This document shows positions 8,703-17,557 of a stretch of DNA of 64,000 nucleotides, piece after piece (position 1 is the stretch's first letter; each line of letters begins with the position of its first letter). The notes under the pieces are model-generated. The model made no database searches and had not been told where the DNA came from. It worked only from the letters and a program-made list of their open reading frames with translations. The position numbers and the translations under genes were made by a program. Source of the DNA: Bradyrhizobium sp. 132 (GTDB taxonomy: Bacteria > Pseudomonadota > Alphaproteobacteria > Rhizobiales > Xanthobacteraceae); contig NZ_JADPKY010000194.1 of NCBI RefSeq assembly GCF_023074185.1, forward strand, positions 1 to 64,000, read 5' to 3'.

Positions 8703-10049
8703 TCAGTGAAAGTATCGGAACTGCAGAATGTAGACCGCCGCTCCGGCGAAGTATCCGAGGAGCGCAAGTACGCTGATGTTTCGCATGTACCAGATGAACT
8801 GGATCTTCTCGATTCCCATCGCGGCAACTCCCGCAGCGGAACCGATGATCAGTATCGATCCGCCCGTGCCGGCGCAGTACGCGATAAATTCCCAAAGGAA
8901 GTTGTCCGGTGGATACTGGCTCATTCCATACATCCCCATCGAGGCTGCGACCAAGGGAACGTTGTCGACGATGGCGCTGAGCAGCCCCAACGCAAGCACG
9001 ATTGCGTCGGTGCGGCCGATGCTTTGATCCAGCCAGGCTGCCAGGGCGGCGAGAATATGGGTGTGCTCCAGTGTGGCAACGGCCAGCAGAATGCCCAAGA
9101 AGAAGACGATAGAGCTGAGGTCGATCTGGGTGAGGGCGTGCGCCACGGTCAATCGCCTCCTCTCCTGCGCTTGCTTCTGGCGATGAATGATCTCTCCGAC
9201 GAGCCACAATGTTCCCAAGCCGAAGAGGATGCCCATGAAAGGCGGCAGGTGGGTAACGGTTTTGAACGCTGGCACCAGGATCAGGATCCCAACACCAAGA
9301 GTGAACATGACGTTTCGTTCAAAGGCCGGCGTGAAAGGGTCGACGCTGCCATCCAGCTTAGGACTCGCGAAAGTTCGCCCGCGCAGCCGGTAATTCACGA
9401 TGAGCAGCGGGATCAGCATGTTTGTTACGGAGGCGGGGAATAGCGTCTTGACTATGGCGAGAGCGGTGATCTGGCCCCCGATCCACAGCATGGTCGTGGT
9501 GACGTCCCCAATGGGGGACCATGCGCCGCCTGCGTTCGCAGCGATCACGATCATAGCAACGAACAACAACCGATCACGCTTCTTGTCCAGCAGCTTTCTG
9601 ATCAGCGAAACCATGACGATCGTGGTGGTGAGATTATCCAACACTGCGCTCAGAAAGAACGTTACGGCGCAGATGAGCCACAGCAGGGTCGTCAACTTCT
9701 TTGTGTTGATCTGCGAGGTGATGATCTCGAATCCGTCGTGGGCGTCTATGACCTCGACAATGGTCATAGCGCCCATCAGGAAAAATATGATCCCTGCCGT
9801 CGAACCGATGCTCTCGCGGAGCTGATCGGCGATAGCTTCGTGGTCGGCCGCCCCCATGGCATACATCGTCCAGAGCAGGCCGGCGCCAAAAAGGGCAGAA
9901 GCTGATTTCTCTATTTGGATCGGGTGTTCAAGCGCTATAGCGGCATAAACCACAATGAAAACGACGACGAGTGCGACCAGCAAAACGAGCCTCCCAATCC
10001 GGATTTCGTGGGGATCATGCCCGAACCGAACTGCGCTAAGAAGCCTCAT
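8703..10049 (-). CDS. nhaD: NhaD-type Na+/H+ antiporter
   Basis: A 448-residue membrane protein from the ATG complementary to 10047-10049; a TTG at 10103 would add 18 residues. It has about 12 hydrophobic segments. Conserved NhaD/ArsB stretches are visible: FFLMGAMTIVEVIDAHDGFE, FFLSAVLDNLTTTIVMVSL and ANAGGAWSPIGDVTTTMLW, which include the polar residues of the ion path. It expels Na+ (or Li+) in exchange for H+. Together with NhaA 5.7 kb away, it makes two mechanistically distinct sodium exporters in one neighbourhood. An arsenite carrier is a less likely alternative. Confidence 0.9.
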   Translation of the reverse strand: MRLLSAVRFGHDPHEIRIGRLVLLVALVVVFIVVYAAIALEHPIQIEKSASALFGAGLLWTMYAMGAADHEAIADQLRESIGSTAGIIFFLMGAMTIVEVIDAHDGFEIITSQINTKKLTTLLWLICAVTFFLSAVLDNLTTTIVMVSLIRKLLDKKRDRLLFVAMIVIAANAGGAWSPIGDVTTTMLWIGGQITALAIVKTLFPASVTNMLIPLLIVNYRLRGRTFASPKLDGSVDPFTPAFERNVMFTLGVGILILVPAFKTVTHLPPFMGILFGLGTLWLVGEIIHRQKQAQERRRLTVAHALTQIDLSSIVFFLGILLAVATLEHTHILAALAAWLDQSIGRTDAIVLALGLLSAIVDNVPLVAASMGMYGMSQYPPDNFLWEFIAYCAGTGGSILIIGSAAGVAAMGIEKIQFIWYMRNISVLALLGYFAGAAVYILQFRYFH

Positions 10050-10094
10050 GTGCTGAAAGGCCGCGGTCCAGTATTGTTGGCTTGGGAGAATAAA

Positions 10095-10301
10095 ATGCCT
10101 CAACCAAACGGTAGCAGATCAAGCTTGTGGGGCTCCCGCGCGAACGGCCCCGTCGGCTGGATTGTCACCGTCGTATCCGTTCTGACGTTTGTCGTGGTCC
10201 TGTACGTGTATGCAACGAGTGGCCCACGGACTTCGCCTCCGAATGGGACGGGCAGATCAAGTGATCACTCGCCGGCTCGTCTCTCAGCACCGAGCAAGTA
10301 A
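10095..10301 (+). CDS. Small single-pass membrane protein
   Basis: A 68-residue frame from the ATG at 10095, divergent from nhaD. One strong hydrophobic helix (GWIVTVVSVLTFVVVLYVYA) is followed by a polar Ser/Pro-rich tail. Its start overlaps the alternative TTG start of nhaD, which favours the shorter nhaD. The function is unknown and no family is recognised. Confidence 0.4.
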   Translation: MPQPNGSRSSLWGSRANGPVGWIVTVVSVLTFVVVLYVYATSGPRTSPPNGTGRSSDHSPARLSAPSK

Positions 10302-10478
10302 GGCCCTAGCAACTACTTGGACTTCCGAAATCGTTCGTCGCAGGGGCATTGCTTCCAAGGCGGCCAAGCAAGAAGCTTGGCAAGGTGCCGCAGCGGCCGC
10401 GGCCGTTGCGGCAAGGGTCTACTCGCAAGTTCACGCAGCAAGATCAGCTTGCTCTTGTGAGCCGCGATATTGGCGTCG

Positions 10479-10670
10479 TTACCTGGTCAGCAGGCCCGAA
10501 ATGAACGCCGCCGCGCCGAGTCCGATGAAACTTAAAATGATGGGCGGGTAGAGCACCAATGCGGCCTCGAAGCGCAAGAATTTTGGATGCTCGCCAGCCT
10601 TGTTGGGGCGACCGATGAAGATGAGCACTGCTGCGATTGCCAACATCGCAACTCCGGTCCAAATGTTCAT
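10479..10670 (-). CDS. Small two-helix membrane protein
   Basis: A 63-residue protein. The start is the ATG complementary to 10668-10670, chosen because a strong GGAGGAAG ribosome binding site precedes it on the minus strand; a longer open frame reaches 10742 without such a site. The helices are WTGVAMLAIAAVLIFIG and LYPPIILSFIGLGAAAFISG, joined by a basic loop (RPNKAGEHPKFLRFE). This is a typical small bradyrhizobial membrane protein of unknown role. Confidence 0.6.
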   Translation of the reverse strand: MNIWTGVAMLAIAAVLIFIGRPNKAGEHPKFLRFEAALVLYPPIILSFIGLGAAAFISGLLTR

Positions 10671-10742
10671 GTCCGCTTCCTCCGGTGACGCGGGAAGCAG
10701 ACCGACCCCATCGTGGGAGGGCAAGTTGGTCAATGGTCGCAT

Positions 10743-11095
10743 CCACGGCCTGACATGCGCGGCTCATATAGCGTCAGAACGGTCCCGTCGCGTGCAGATG
10801 TGTCGAGCAGCGGGTCAGGATTCCTGACTCAGACGCATCGTACAAGTCCGACTTGCTGGACCAGTTATCCAGAAAAGTTTTTAGAATGTGGCGGGAGCCC
10901 CGCAAGGATGCGCATGGCTATGGAAGCTCACCATCAAAGTGCGTACGGTACGGACCATGGTCAACGCTCCTGCCGCGGAGGGCGTATGCCAAACGGGTGC
11001 GCATCTGCCGATAAGGGACGGACGGCCGCAGTCGCCGCCGTTGCACGGCTGCTATTGACTGAGCAATCTCCAGTAGATGGAGCGAGAAAAGTGGA
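10743..11095. other. Gene-free stretch
   Basis: About 350 bases with no frame I can support and no evident RNA gene or hairpin terminator. Confidence 0.35.
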
Positions 11096-11230
11096 TTATC
11101 TCACAGGCCGCTTCGGCCTGGTCGTTTGAGGTTTGCCGCCAGGCGATCGACGCGCCGCGACCTCCAAGGCCACGAGGCCGAAGGCGGAGAGAGCGATAAG
11201 GACGACGAGTAGCAGCAGGCTGCCGTACAT
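11096..11230 (-). CDS. Very small single-pass membrane protein (44 residues)
   Basis: The frame runs from the ATG complementary to 11228-11230 to TAA at 11096. It encodes MYGSLLLLVVLIALSAFGLV and then a basic tail ending PKRPVR: one N-terminal transmembrane helix and a positively charged cytoplasmic tail, as in many small bacterial membrane proteins. The ribosome binding site is weak. It is isolated, so no role can be inferred. Confidence 0.4.
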   Translation of the reverse strand: MYGSLLLLVVLIALSAFGLVALEVAARRSPGGKPQTTRPKRPVR

Positions 11231-11966
11231 TCAGATGGTTCCTACCGAGCTGCTCCTGTGAGGAGCGCGTGGTTCAACAACGTGCGGCGTCGACGTCGCA
11301 GGTAGAGTGAAGTTGTCGATCAAGCAATTGCAGGCGGAGATAAGCAGGCAGTTGTGTGTACGCAGGCAGAGCAAGGCCCATGCCTGCAGCCCGAGCCTTG
11401 CCGGCATCTACACGCGAGTTTTCTCGGCTCTACGGCGGGGTAGTTTCTGATACTGCGCAAAAAGTTGCCGGTCGGGGCACCCTCAAAAAATACTCTTCTC
11501 ACGGGAGTCTCCACGAACGACACTTTCGGGCCAAACGGAATGTAGTGATTGGCAGCTCGCCAGGCAGTCGGGAGATCGCTTGTCGCCCGTCAGGAAAATC
11601 CTGACTATGAAGACTTCCGTTCGGGCGACGAAGGTTCGGTCAAGTGGCTCAAAGTCAAAACCTCAATTGGAAAGGGGCATCTGCATTGCTCTACTTGTTT
11701 GTGCCGCGACCGCGGCTTGGCACATTCGTAGGCTCAGCCGGTGATCAGGCTGGGGAAGCGCGGCGTCTCGGCGGCCTAGCGCAATACTGCCGGTGGATGT
11801 GCGGCAGGAAGGGTTTGGTGCGCTGCACGATAGTAATCGCCCGAGGAGTCGGAGTATGCTTCGACGTCTGCCAAAGACGGCGCTCGAACGCCGCACACAA
11901 TTACGTCCAAGGATGGAAAGGCCGCTCTTCGGGGCGGCTTTTCTGTGAGCGCGGAGGGTGAAGCAA
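11231..11966. other. Gene-poor stretch with one terminator
   Basis: About 730 bases without a supported protein gene. The only recognisable element is the hairpin at 11921-11943. A 30-codon frame that begins at the ATG near 11856 after GAGGAG runs straight through that hairpin; it may be a leader peptide or a chance frame. Confidence 0.35.
11921..11943 (+). terminator. Rho-independent terminator-like hairpin
   Basis: A 5-bp perfect G/C stem, GCCGC (11921-11925) with GCGGC (11934-11938), closes an 8-base loop and is followed directly by TTTTCT. The layout fits an intrinsic terminator on the plus strand. What it terminates is unclear: no gene is recognised upstream, so a small transcript or an attenuator for the gene at 11967 are both possible. 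Confidence 0.5.
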
Positions 11967-12137
11967 ATGCATCTGAAAGCCCCGATCGACCTTGACACGG
12001 AAAGGTCGCGCAAGAGGGCCGTGTGGTTGTGTCAACTAGCTGAAGGGGCGGCTCACCCGGAATTCGCTGAAAAGCTCAAGGATCTGACTGCAGAATATGA
12101 AGAACTTGCCGAACAATTAGAGCATGAGCGCCAGTAG
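11967..12137 (+). CDS. Small conserved soluble protein (56 residues)
   Basis: The frame runs from ATG 11967 to TAG 12135-12137, with GGAGGG about 10 bases upstream. The product is charged and helical: DTERSRKRAVWLCQLAEGAA, then HPEFAEKLKDLTAEYEELAE, then QLEHERQ. The pattern of CxxLA...DPEL.EKL..LA.E is common in short hypothetical proteins of Bradyrhizobium. It is probably a helical bundle of unknown function. Confidence 0.6.
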   Translation: MHLKAPIDLDTERSRKRAVWLCQLAEGAAHPEFAEKLKDLTAEYEELAEQLEHERQ

Positions 12138-13118
12138 GGCGTCTCGCGACCGCCTTCCGGGGATGCTGGCTACCGAACCGAGTGCGGCGCCGCAAAGACC
12201 TCCACTTCGCGCCTTCGATCCTTCACGCCGCGCAGGTGTGGACGGCGCGCCTCGTAACAGTACTGATGACGCCACTCTCGCGATCAAAGCACCCTTCAGT
12301 GTGGCGAAAGGCGAGTGGTTATGCGTTCGGCTACATGAGCTTGCAGTACAGGTCGTCGCCACGCTGACCGACCGCATCAAGACGCGGAACGTGCTGCTTT
12401 GCGGCCTTCGCCCTTGACGCATCCGCGCGACCTGCGCCACCGCGATCTCCCTGGGGCCATTCGGGAGTTTATGGCCGTCTTGGTTGAGCGTCCCCACGAT
12501 GGCCCCGCAGAGGTGATGCTCGACCGGTGCAAGCAATTGTCGCAATCGGGATCGAGCGCAAACTGGCAACCTATTGCCGCGATGAAGTCAAAGTGAAGCT
12601 GATCAAGCAGACGGTCACGATGCGCCTGGGGCGGTCCCCTACGTCCACGACAAGAGCAGACTAGGCATTGCAATCGGGCGAGACGGTCCCCTGCCGCGGG
12701 AAAACGTCACCACCGAGTGTGAATCGGCGCCGAACTGAACCCCTTGAACTAATGCCAGCAATCCCTTGTGGCGAATAAGAGAATCTGCATCGGGATGGGG
12801 TCCCGATCGGCGCCGATGGTGACCCCGTTTCGACTGGCCTTTCTTAGTTGCCTTCACAGCGTTGCTGCCGATATCTGCACCAGCCTGCCCCGTGCGCCGA
12901 TTCACAGCGCTCGTCCCCTAGCCACACACACATTCCATTTGCGTTTGGCCGCATAGTCCTTGTGGAAGGCCATGGCGTCGACGGTGACACGCGAGCGACT
13001 CTTGCAAGCGGTGAAAAACGCTTCGCGAAATGGCGACGAGATCGGCGGGTAAGCCTGCCATCACCGTTCACGAGAGCCATGGATCTGGCTCGTTCGTGCG
13101 GGTCCGCGAACCGCGGCT
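12138..13118. other. Gene-poor stretch, possible remnants
   Basis: Nearly 1 kb with no gene I can support. On the minus strand a 52-codon frame (13060 to 12902) reads VTVDAMAFHKDYAAKRKWNV near its end and looks protein-like, but it has no usable start codon after an in-frame stop. It may be the tail of a degraded gene. The region lies just inside the integrase at 13119 and may be worn-down element DNA. Confidence 0.35.
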
Positions 13119-14651
13119 TTACGGCCGGAGCTTCGTTTTTGGCTTGCGTTGCTGCGCCGACGGTGCCGGCATCTTGCCGCCGGCATCAAGGAACGTTTCG
13201 ATGAGCGCGTCGCTCCACGCCTTCATTGCGACGGCCTTCTCCTCCATCAGCTGGTCGACCGAGTAATACTCGCGCGTGACGTCCGACATGCCGGACTGCT
13301 CTTTATCCTCGAGCGCGTGCGCCAGGGTCACCGACGCGGCTCGTGGCGAGACGTTCTTCTCTAGAAACGCGGTCATCGCCGCGCGCGCGAGGTGCAACGT
13401 GTAATATTTGACGCCATCGAGCGCGCCGACGGCGCGGAGCTTGCCGACGTGTTCATTGAGCGCGCTTGGGTAGGTTGAAACGTCATCATTGCCCGGGTCC
13501 CGTCCGGTGCGCCGCGTCGACGCGAACACCCAGGCACTATCGAGATCGCCGTGTTCGTTCTTCGTCAGCTGCTTCCAGTCGATCATCGAGAACGTCGCGA
13601 TGTCCCGGACGACCGGCGGTAACGGAAGCCAGAAGATCTCCCTCGCCTTCATCTGGTCCTCTTCCCACATCGCGCGTCCCCAGTCCGGTGCGCCGTATGG
13701 ATCCTGTCGGAGGAAATTCGAGCGCTCGAGCTTCACGGTGGTATAGCGTCGATTCGCTGTGAAGTTTGTCCACCACAACCCGAACCGGACGCCGGGGCTG
13801 ACCATGTCGCGGCCAGTCCGGCCGGCGCAGTATTCTTCGTGCGCAGCAAGAACCTTTCCGATCTCCGCGACGGTCAGCTCCGACTTGCGCGCCAGGCGCA
13901 GCTTCCGGCGCGCCTTGATCGCTTTCTGCTCGTCCGGAGATGGATCGGCGACGGCCAAGCGCTCCCACCATCTGTCCATGCCGTCCTTTAGGCCGCTGGT
14001 GAACGGATGCTTCTTCGCGGCCCATACCATGGCGGCTTTGAACCAGACGATGAATTTGCGCTTCGCCCTGTGGACGCCGGCGCCGGCGACCTTGGCCTCG
14101 ATCGCGTCGCGGGCTTTCTCGACGGTCTGGCGATCCAGATCGGTAAGGGGCATGGGCCCGAGGATCTGCACTGCCTCGTGGCTGAATGCTTGGCGGATGT
14201 CGTTCACCGTCGAAGGGGACGCGGGCCTCGTGCGTTCGTTGAGCCAGCGGCCGCTGGTCATATAAGCCGCGTAGCCGAGGCATAGCTGCGAGACCGTCCA
14301 CGACAACGGCGGCGGTGGGGCGGGCGGCTCGGCCGGCTTGTCCTCGCTGAGCTCGACGTAGACGCGCTGCGCGTTCTGCCTGGCAGCGGCGAGCGTCAAG
14401 TAGGCCGGGTCGACGTGGATCCCCACGGGCGTCCCGATGACCTTCGTCTTCCGGAACGCGCGGACCAGCCATGAAACCTTCTTCCCGCGACGGCGCAACG
14501 TTAGGTAGTTCAGTTCGGTGTCGTTGAGATCGTGGATCGCATCGTCGCCGGGACGTGCCAGCTTGGCCGCGGCGATCGCGGCCTTTACGTCGTCGGGACC
14601 TATGCGCCAGCGCCGCTGGCTGCCCTTCGGCCTTTCGACTTTCGCGTCCAT
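13119..14651 (-). CDS. Tyrosine site-specific recombinase (integrase)
   Basis: About 510 residues from the ATG complementary to 14649-14651 (MDAKVERPKGSQRRWRIG); an in-frame TTG would add 11. The C-terminal catalytic part includes HLARAAM (HxxR box), LAHAL (second His region) and the nucleophile region TREYYSVDQ. The middle holds a SAM-like core-binding region. Integrases of this long form excise and insert genomic islands at tRNA genes. The start lies 150 bases from a partial tRNA-Met-like sequence at 14801-14844, so this enzyme probably belongs to a separate element extending leftward. The N-terminal catalytic arginine is not obvious by eye. Confidence 0.85.
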   Translation of the reverse strand: MDAKVERPKGSQRRWRIGPDDVKAAIAAAKLARPGDDAIHDLNDTELNYLTLRRRGKKVSWLVRAFRKTKVIGTPVGIHVDPAYLTLAAARQNAQRVYVELSEDKPAEPPAPPPPLSWTVSQLCLGYAAYMTSGRWLNERTRPASPSTVNDIRQAFSHEAVQILGPMPLTDLDRQTVEKARDAIEAKVAGAGVHRAKRKFIVWFKAAMVWAAKKHPFTSGLKDGMDRWWERLAVADPSPDEQKAIKARRKLRLARKSELTVAEIGKVLAAHEEYCAGRTGRDMVSPGVRFGLWWTNFTANRRYTTVKLERSNFLRQDPYGAPDWGRAMWEEDQMKAREIFWLPLPPVVRDIATFSMIDWKQLTKNEHGDLDSAWVFASTRRTGRDPGNDDVSTYPSALNEHVGKLRAVGALDGVKYYTLHLARAAMTAFLEKNVSPRAASVTLAHALEDKEQSGMSDVTREYYSVDQLMEEKAVAMKAWSDALIETFLDAGGKMPAPSAQQRKPKTKLRP

Positions 14652-14800
14652 ATTCCCCGGCTTCCCGTACAAACTCCTGTACAAACAAAAGCAGGGCTAC
14701 CTCGTCGAAGCAAGCGTCTCGTGGCGCGTGAGGGCGAGTTTTTCTAGCAAGAACCTGCAATACTTAACAGATTAACGTCCCAGAGCCCTCACACCTTGTA

Positions 14801-14844
14801 TCATAATCCTGGGGTCGGGGGTTCGAGTCCCTCTCCCGCTACCA
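14801..14844 (+). other. tRNA-Met-like 3' fragment, probable attachment site
   Basis: The sequence from TCATAATCC through the T arm (GGGGGTTCGAGTCCCTC) to CCGCTACCA looks like the anticodon loop (CAT), variable loop, T arm and acceptor 3' strand with CCA of an elongator tRNA-Met. The bases upstream do not pair with the acceptor or anticodon stem, so only the 3' part is present. This is the usual product of island integration into a tRNA 3' end. The other copy was not found in the window. Confidence 0.55.
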
Positions 14845-15044
14845 ATTCCAGCGTAACCCTTTGATTTCCCAGACTTGGCCGATTAATGTTTCGACGCGAG
14901 GGATGTCTCATTGATACATCCGGAACGGTCGCTGATCAATTCAAGCGGTGGTCGCGGCCAATGGATCAGCATCAGCATCAGCGGCGCGAGCCGACGTGCG
15001 GGACCGCGGTTTGCAAACGTGGGGTGGGTTAATGGGGGTTCGAA

Positions 15045-15061
15045 TCCCTCCCTCTCCGCCA
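15045..15061 (+). repeat. attL: 17-bp direct repeat, tRNA-Ser-like 3' end
   Basis: TCCCTCCCTCTCCGCCA is repeated exactly at 36906-36922. It is preceded here by GGGGGTTCGAA, forming a T arm, and it ends in the CTCTCCG-CCA acceptor end typical of tRNA-Ser. No matching 5' acceptor strand is seen upstream, so a complete tRNA is not present at this end. It marks the left boundary of the mobilizable element; the integrase starts about 100 bases inside. Confidence 0.7.
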
Positions 15062-15148
15062 AAAGCCCTTAGAAACACTGCAAAATCCGAATAAACCTGT
15101 GAAATAAGGACTTTCGTAACGGCCCGGTGGTACACAAAGGTGGTACAC

Positions 15149-16723
15149 ATGGGTTTGCGAATGGCCTCTCCGTGGAAGCATCCGGGCGGCGTTTATTATT
15201 TCCGGCAGCGGGTCCCGGCCGACTTAGTTGGCCAAGTGGGATACCCGTTCGAGAAGGTCTCGCTGCGCACCAAAAATGAGCGGGAGGCGAAAGCCAAATT
15301 CCGAATCATCGCTGCCGAGCATCAAGACCGGTGGGATCAGATGCGAAAGGGCGAGCAATCGTTCACTCATCGCCAATGCGTCGCCCTCTCCCGAGAAATC
15401 TATGACGATTTCTTAACTCAGCGCAAAACCGGCGAACCAATCAAAGGCTTCATCGGTTTGCCAATTTTCCTAGGCATGTGCGAGGAGGTGCAAAATTCAG
15501 CGGCTTTCAGCCGGGCTGAGCGGTCAGCTAGGCTAGAAAACCTCCACGGTGGGCGGGTGCGCGAGATGCTCCACCGCCATGGATATCTCGTCGACGAACT
15601 CACCCACTCGATGATCTTGGACGCCGCGAATTTGGCCGCGATACAGGCCATGCAGACGTTCTCGCGGAACGTGGAAGGCGATTACAGCGAAGACCCGAAG
15701 ATTGCGCGGTTTCCAAAATTTGTGACTGCTGGGGCGCAGAATCCTGAACACAAATTCGATCGGCTGTGGGGAGACTACTGCAAAGCCAGGAAGCCGGGTC
15801 CCAAAACCATTAAGAAATGGCTGCCATATTTCGATCTTCTAATGGCGCTCGTCTGCACCGACGACATGAGCCAAGTGACGACCGCACATCTTATTGCTTG
15901 GCGGGACCAACTTCAGCGGACTGACCTGTCGCCCCTCACGATCAAGGATGGGTACATCGCCGCGATGAAGGCATTTTTTGGTTGGGCAAAGAGACAACAC
16001 AAACTGCCGCTTGACCCCAGTGCGGACGTTTTCGTCGAAGTGAGCGACAAATCGAAGAAAAAGATGCGGGGGTTCACGCAAAAGGAAGCTCAAAAAATTC
16101 TTTCTGCCACGTTGGCTTCATTTAGCGATCTCATGACGCCGGAAAACAGGGCGGCACGTCGCTGGGTGCCTTGGTTGTGTGCGTATAGCGGGGCCCGCGT
16201 AAACGAAATGACGCAGCTTCGCGCCAAAGATGTTCAAAAGATCGGCGGGATTTGGTGCATCGAGATTACGCCCGAGGCTGGCGACGTTAAGACGTCAGAA
16301 AAACGCCTCGTTCCTCTCCATCCGCACCTCGTTGAACAAGAGTTTCCGGAGTTCGCAAAACGTAAGAAAGGAACGCAGCCGTTGTTCTATTCGCTCAAAC
16401 GGCAGCGAGGAGAGACGCGTAAGAATCCCACCTATGTCTCCGTCGGCAACAAACTCGCGGAATGGGTGCGCGGTCTGGGCATCAAGGACGAGCGCGTGCA
16501 GCCCAACCACGGCTGGCGGCATAGGTTCAAGACGGTTGGTCGCGAGTGCGGAATGGATTGGATAAAGCTGGAGTTCATTCAAGGTCATGCCCCGCGCACC
16601 GAAGGTGAAAAGTATGGCGAGGTCACGCCGGATGCTATGCTTGCTGAGATCAAGAAGCACCCTCGATACGAAGTGAAGGCTGCACTCACGGTGGATCGTC
16701 GTCGAAAAACAGTCCAAACGTAG
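15149..16723 (+). CDS. int: Tyrosine integrase of the mobilizable element
   Basis: About 524 residues from ATG 15149; an in-frame GTG at 15140 and an ATG at 15161 are alternatives. The N terminus MASPWKHPGGVYYFRQRVPA is the arm-type domain found in many proteobacterial island integrases (DUF6538-like). Catalytic residues are visible: Arg in YSGARVNEM, HGWR (HxxR), His in QGHAPRTEG and Tyr in EKYGE. The gene reads away from attL, as is usual for tRNA-targeted elements. Two GGTACACA motifs lie just before the start (15130-15147) and may be protein-binding sites. Confidence 0.93.
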   Translation: MGLRMASPWKHPGGVYYFRQRVPADLVGQVGYPFEKVSLRTKNEREAKAKFRIIAAEHQDRWDQMRKGEQSFTHRQCVALSREIYDDFLTQRKTGEPIKGFIGLPIFLGMCEEVQNSAAFSRAERSARLENLHGGRVREMLHRHGYLVDELTHSMILDAANLAAIQAMQTFSRNVEGDYSEDPKIARFPKFVTAGAQNPEHKFDRLWGDYCKARKPGPKTIKKWLPYFDLLMALVCTDDMSQVTTAHLIAWRDQLQRTDLSPLTIKDGYIAAMKAFFGWAKRQHKLPLDPSADVFVEVSDKSKKKMRGFTQKEAQKILSATLASFSDLMTPENRAARRWVPWLCAYSGARVNEMTQLRAKDVQKIGGIWCIEITPEAGDVKTSEKRLVPLHPHLVEQEFPEFAKRKKGTQPLFYSLKRQRGETRKNPTYVSVGNKLAEWVRGLGIKDERVQPNHGWRHRFKTVGRECGMDWIKLEFIQGHAPRTEGEKYGEVTPDAMLAEIKKHPRYEVKAALTVDRRRKTVQT

Positions 16724-16741
16724 CGCTGACTGGAGCAGGAA

Positions 16742-17509
16742 GTGGTAGATTTAAAGCATTCCGATATCCGGACAATCGACAACGCATTTCAGTCGAGTGC
16801 GGGCTACGTGCTCAACTTTTCGGATAAGACATTTCGGGAATATTTCGATGATGAATTTCGGATAGACATCGACGATCGCAAATATTCTGCAAATGGCACT
16901 TCCAAAATGAACCGGTTGCGTACCTTCTTGCGATTGGCGGATGCCGCTGTCGTTTCCCGTGTTTTTCGCAGTCTATGGGAATACCGTCGAGCAATATTTC
17001 CCGAAAGGCCTGAGGATGCTGCAATAGAAGCGAAGCTGTTCGAGCTATTGGCCAGGATCGAAGGGGGCGGCGCGGTAGCTCGAACGGACGCCATAGATCG
17101 CTTCTCAGCGGACGAAACTCTCGAAGAGCTCGTCGCCGCTATAGAACGCGATATTTTAGCTGATAAGCCATCGGCAGCCCTCGATCGATTACACACCTAC
17201 TGCGCAAAAAAATTCGGACATTTGCTCGACCAGCGAGGCGTCAGGTGGGATCGCGGCGAACCGCTTCAGAGTCGGGTCGGAAAATACGTCAAAAGTGTCA
17301 TTCAAGAGCGAGAATTGCGGGAAATGACCCAACAGATTCTGAAGAACTCGATTGGTGTTTTCGACAAGTTCAACCATATCCGCAACAATCAAAGCCTGGC
17401 CCACGATAATGTCCTTTTGGAGAAGGCGGAGGCGCGTTTCATCTTTGACTCCATCAGCGCCGTACTGCGGTTCGTAAAAAGCATTGACGCTTCTCGATTC
17501 GAATCTTGA
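16742..17509 (+). CDS. Abortive-infection family protein (AbiJ-like N terminus, Abi_C domain)
   Basis: A 255-residue protein 18 bases after the integrase gene. The N terminus (SSAGYVLNFSDKTFREYFDD, then IDIDDRKYSANGTSKMNRLR) resembles the small N-terminal domains linked to AbiJ-type proteins. The C terminus (FDKFNHIRNNQSLAHDNVLL and following) has the N-x-S-x-AHD pattern of the Abi_C/HEPN-like domain, which often acts as a ribonuclease in phage defence. It is convergent with the retron, with 48 bases between the stop codons. Domain assignment is by motif only. Confidence 0.7.
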   Translation: MVDLKHSDIRTIDNAFQSSAGYVLNFSDKTFREYFDDEFRIDIDDRKYSANGTSKMNRLRTFLRLADAAVVSRVFRSLWEYRRAIFPERPEDAAIEAKLFELLARIEGGGAVARTDAIDRFSADETLEELVAAIERDILADKPSAALDRLHTYCAKKFGHLLDQRGVRWDRGEPLQSRVGKYVKSVIQERELREMTQQILKNSIGVFDKFNHIRNNQSLAHDNVLLEKAEARFIFDSISAVLRFVKSIDASRFES

Positions 17510-17557
17510 GCCGGATTCAATGGGCCGGCCGCCACCCACGGCCATGCGATTCTTGCA

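Noticed and set aside
13537..14760. A 407-codon minus-strand frame overlapping the integrase
   Set aside because: It is a second frame on the same strand, rich in Arg, Gly and Pro. The other frame carries HxxR and Tyr integrase motifs.
14985..15061. A complete tRNA-Ser gene upstream of the integrase
   Set aside because: The T arm and acceptor 3' strand are present but no complementary 5' acceptor strand or normal D arm could be found, so only a 3' fragment is supported.
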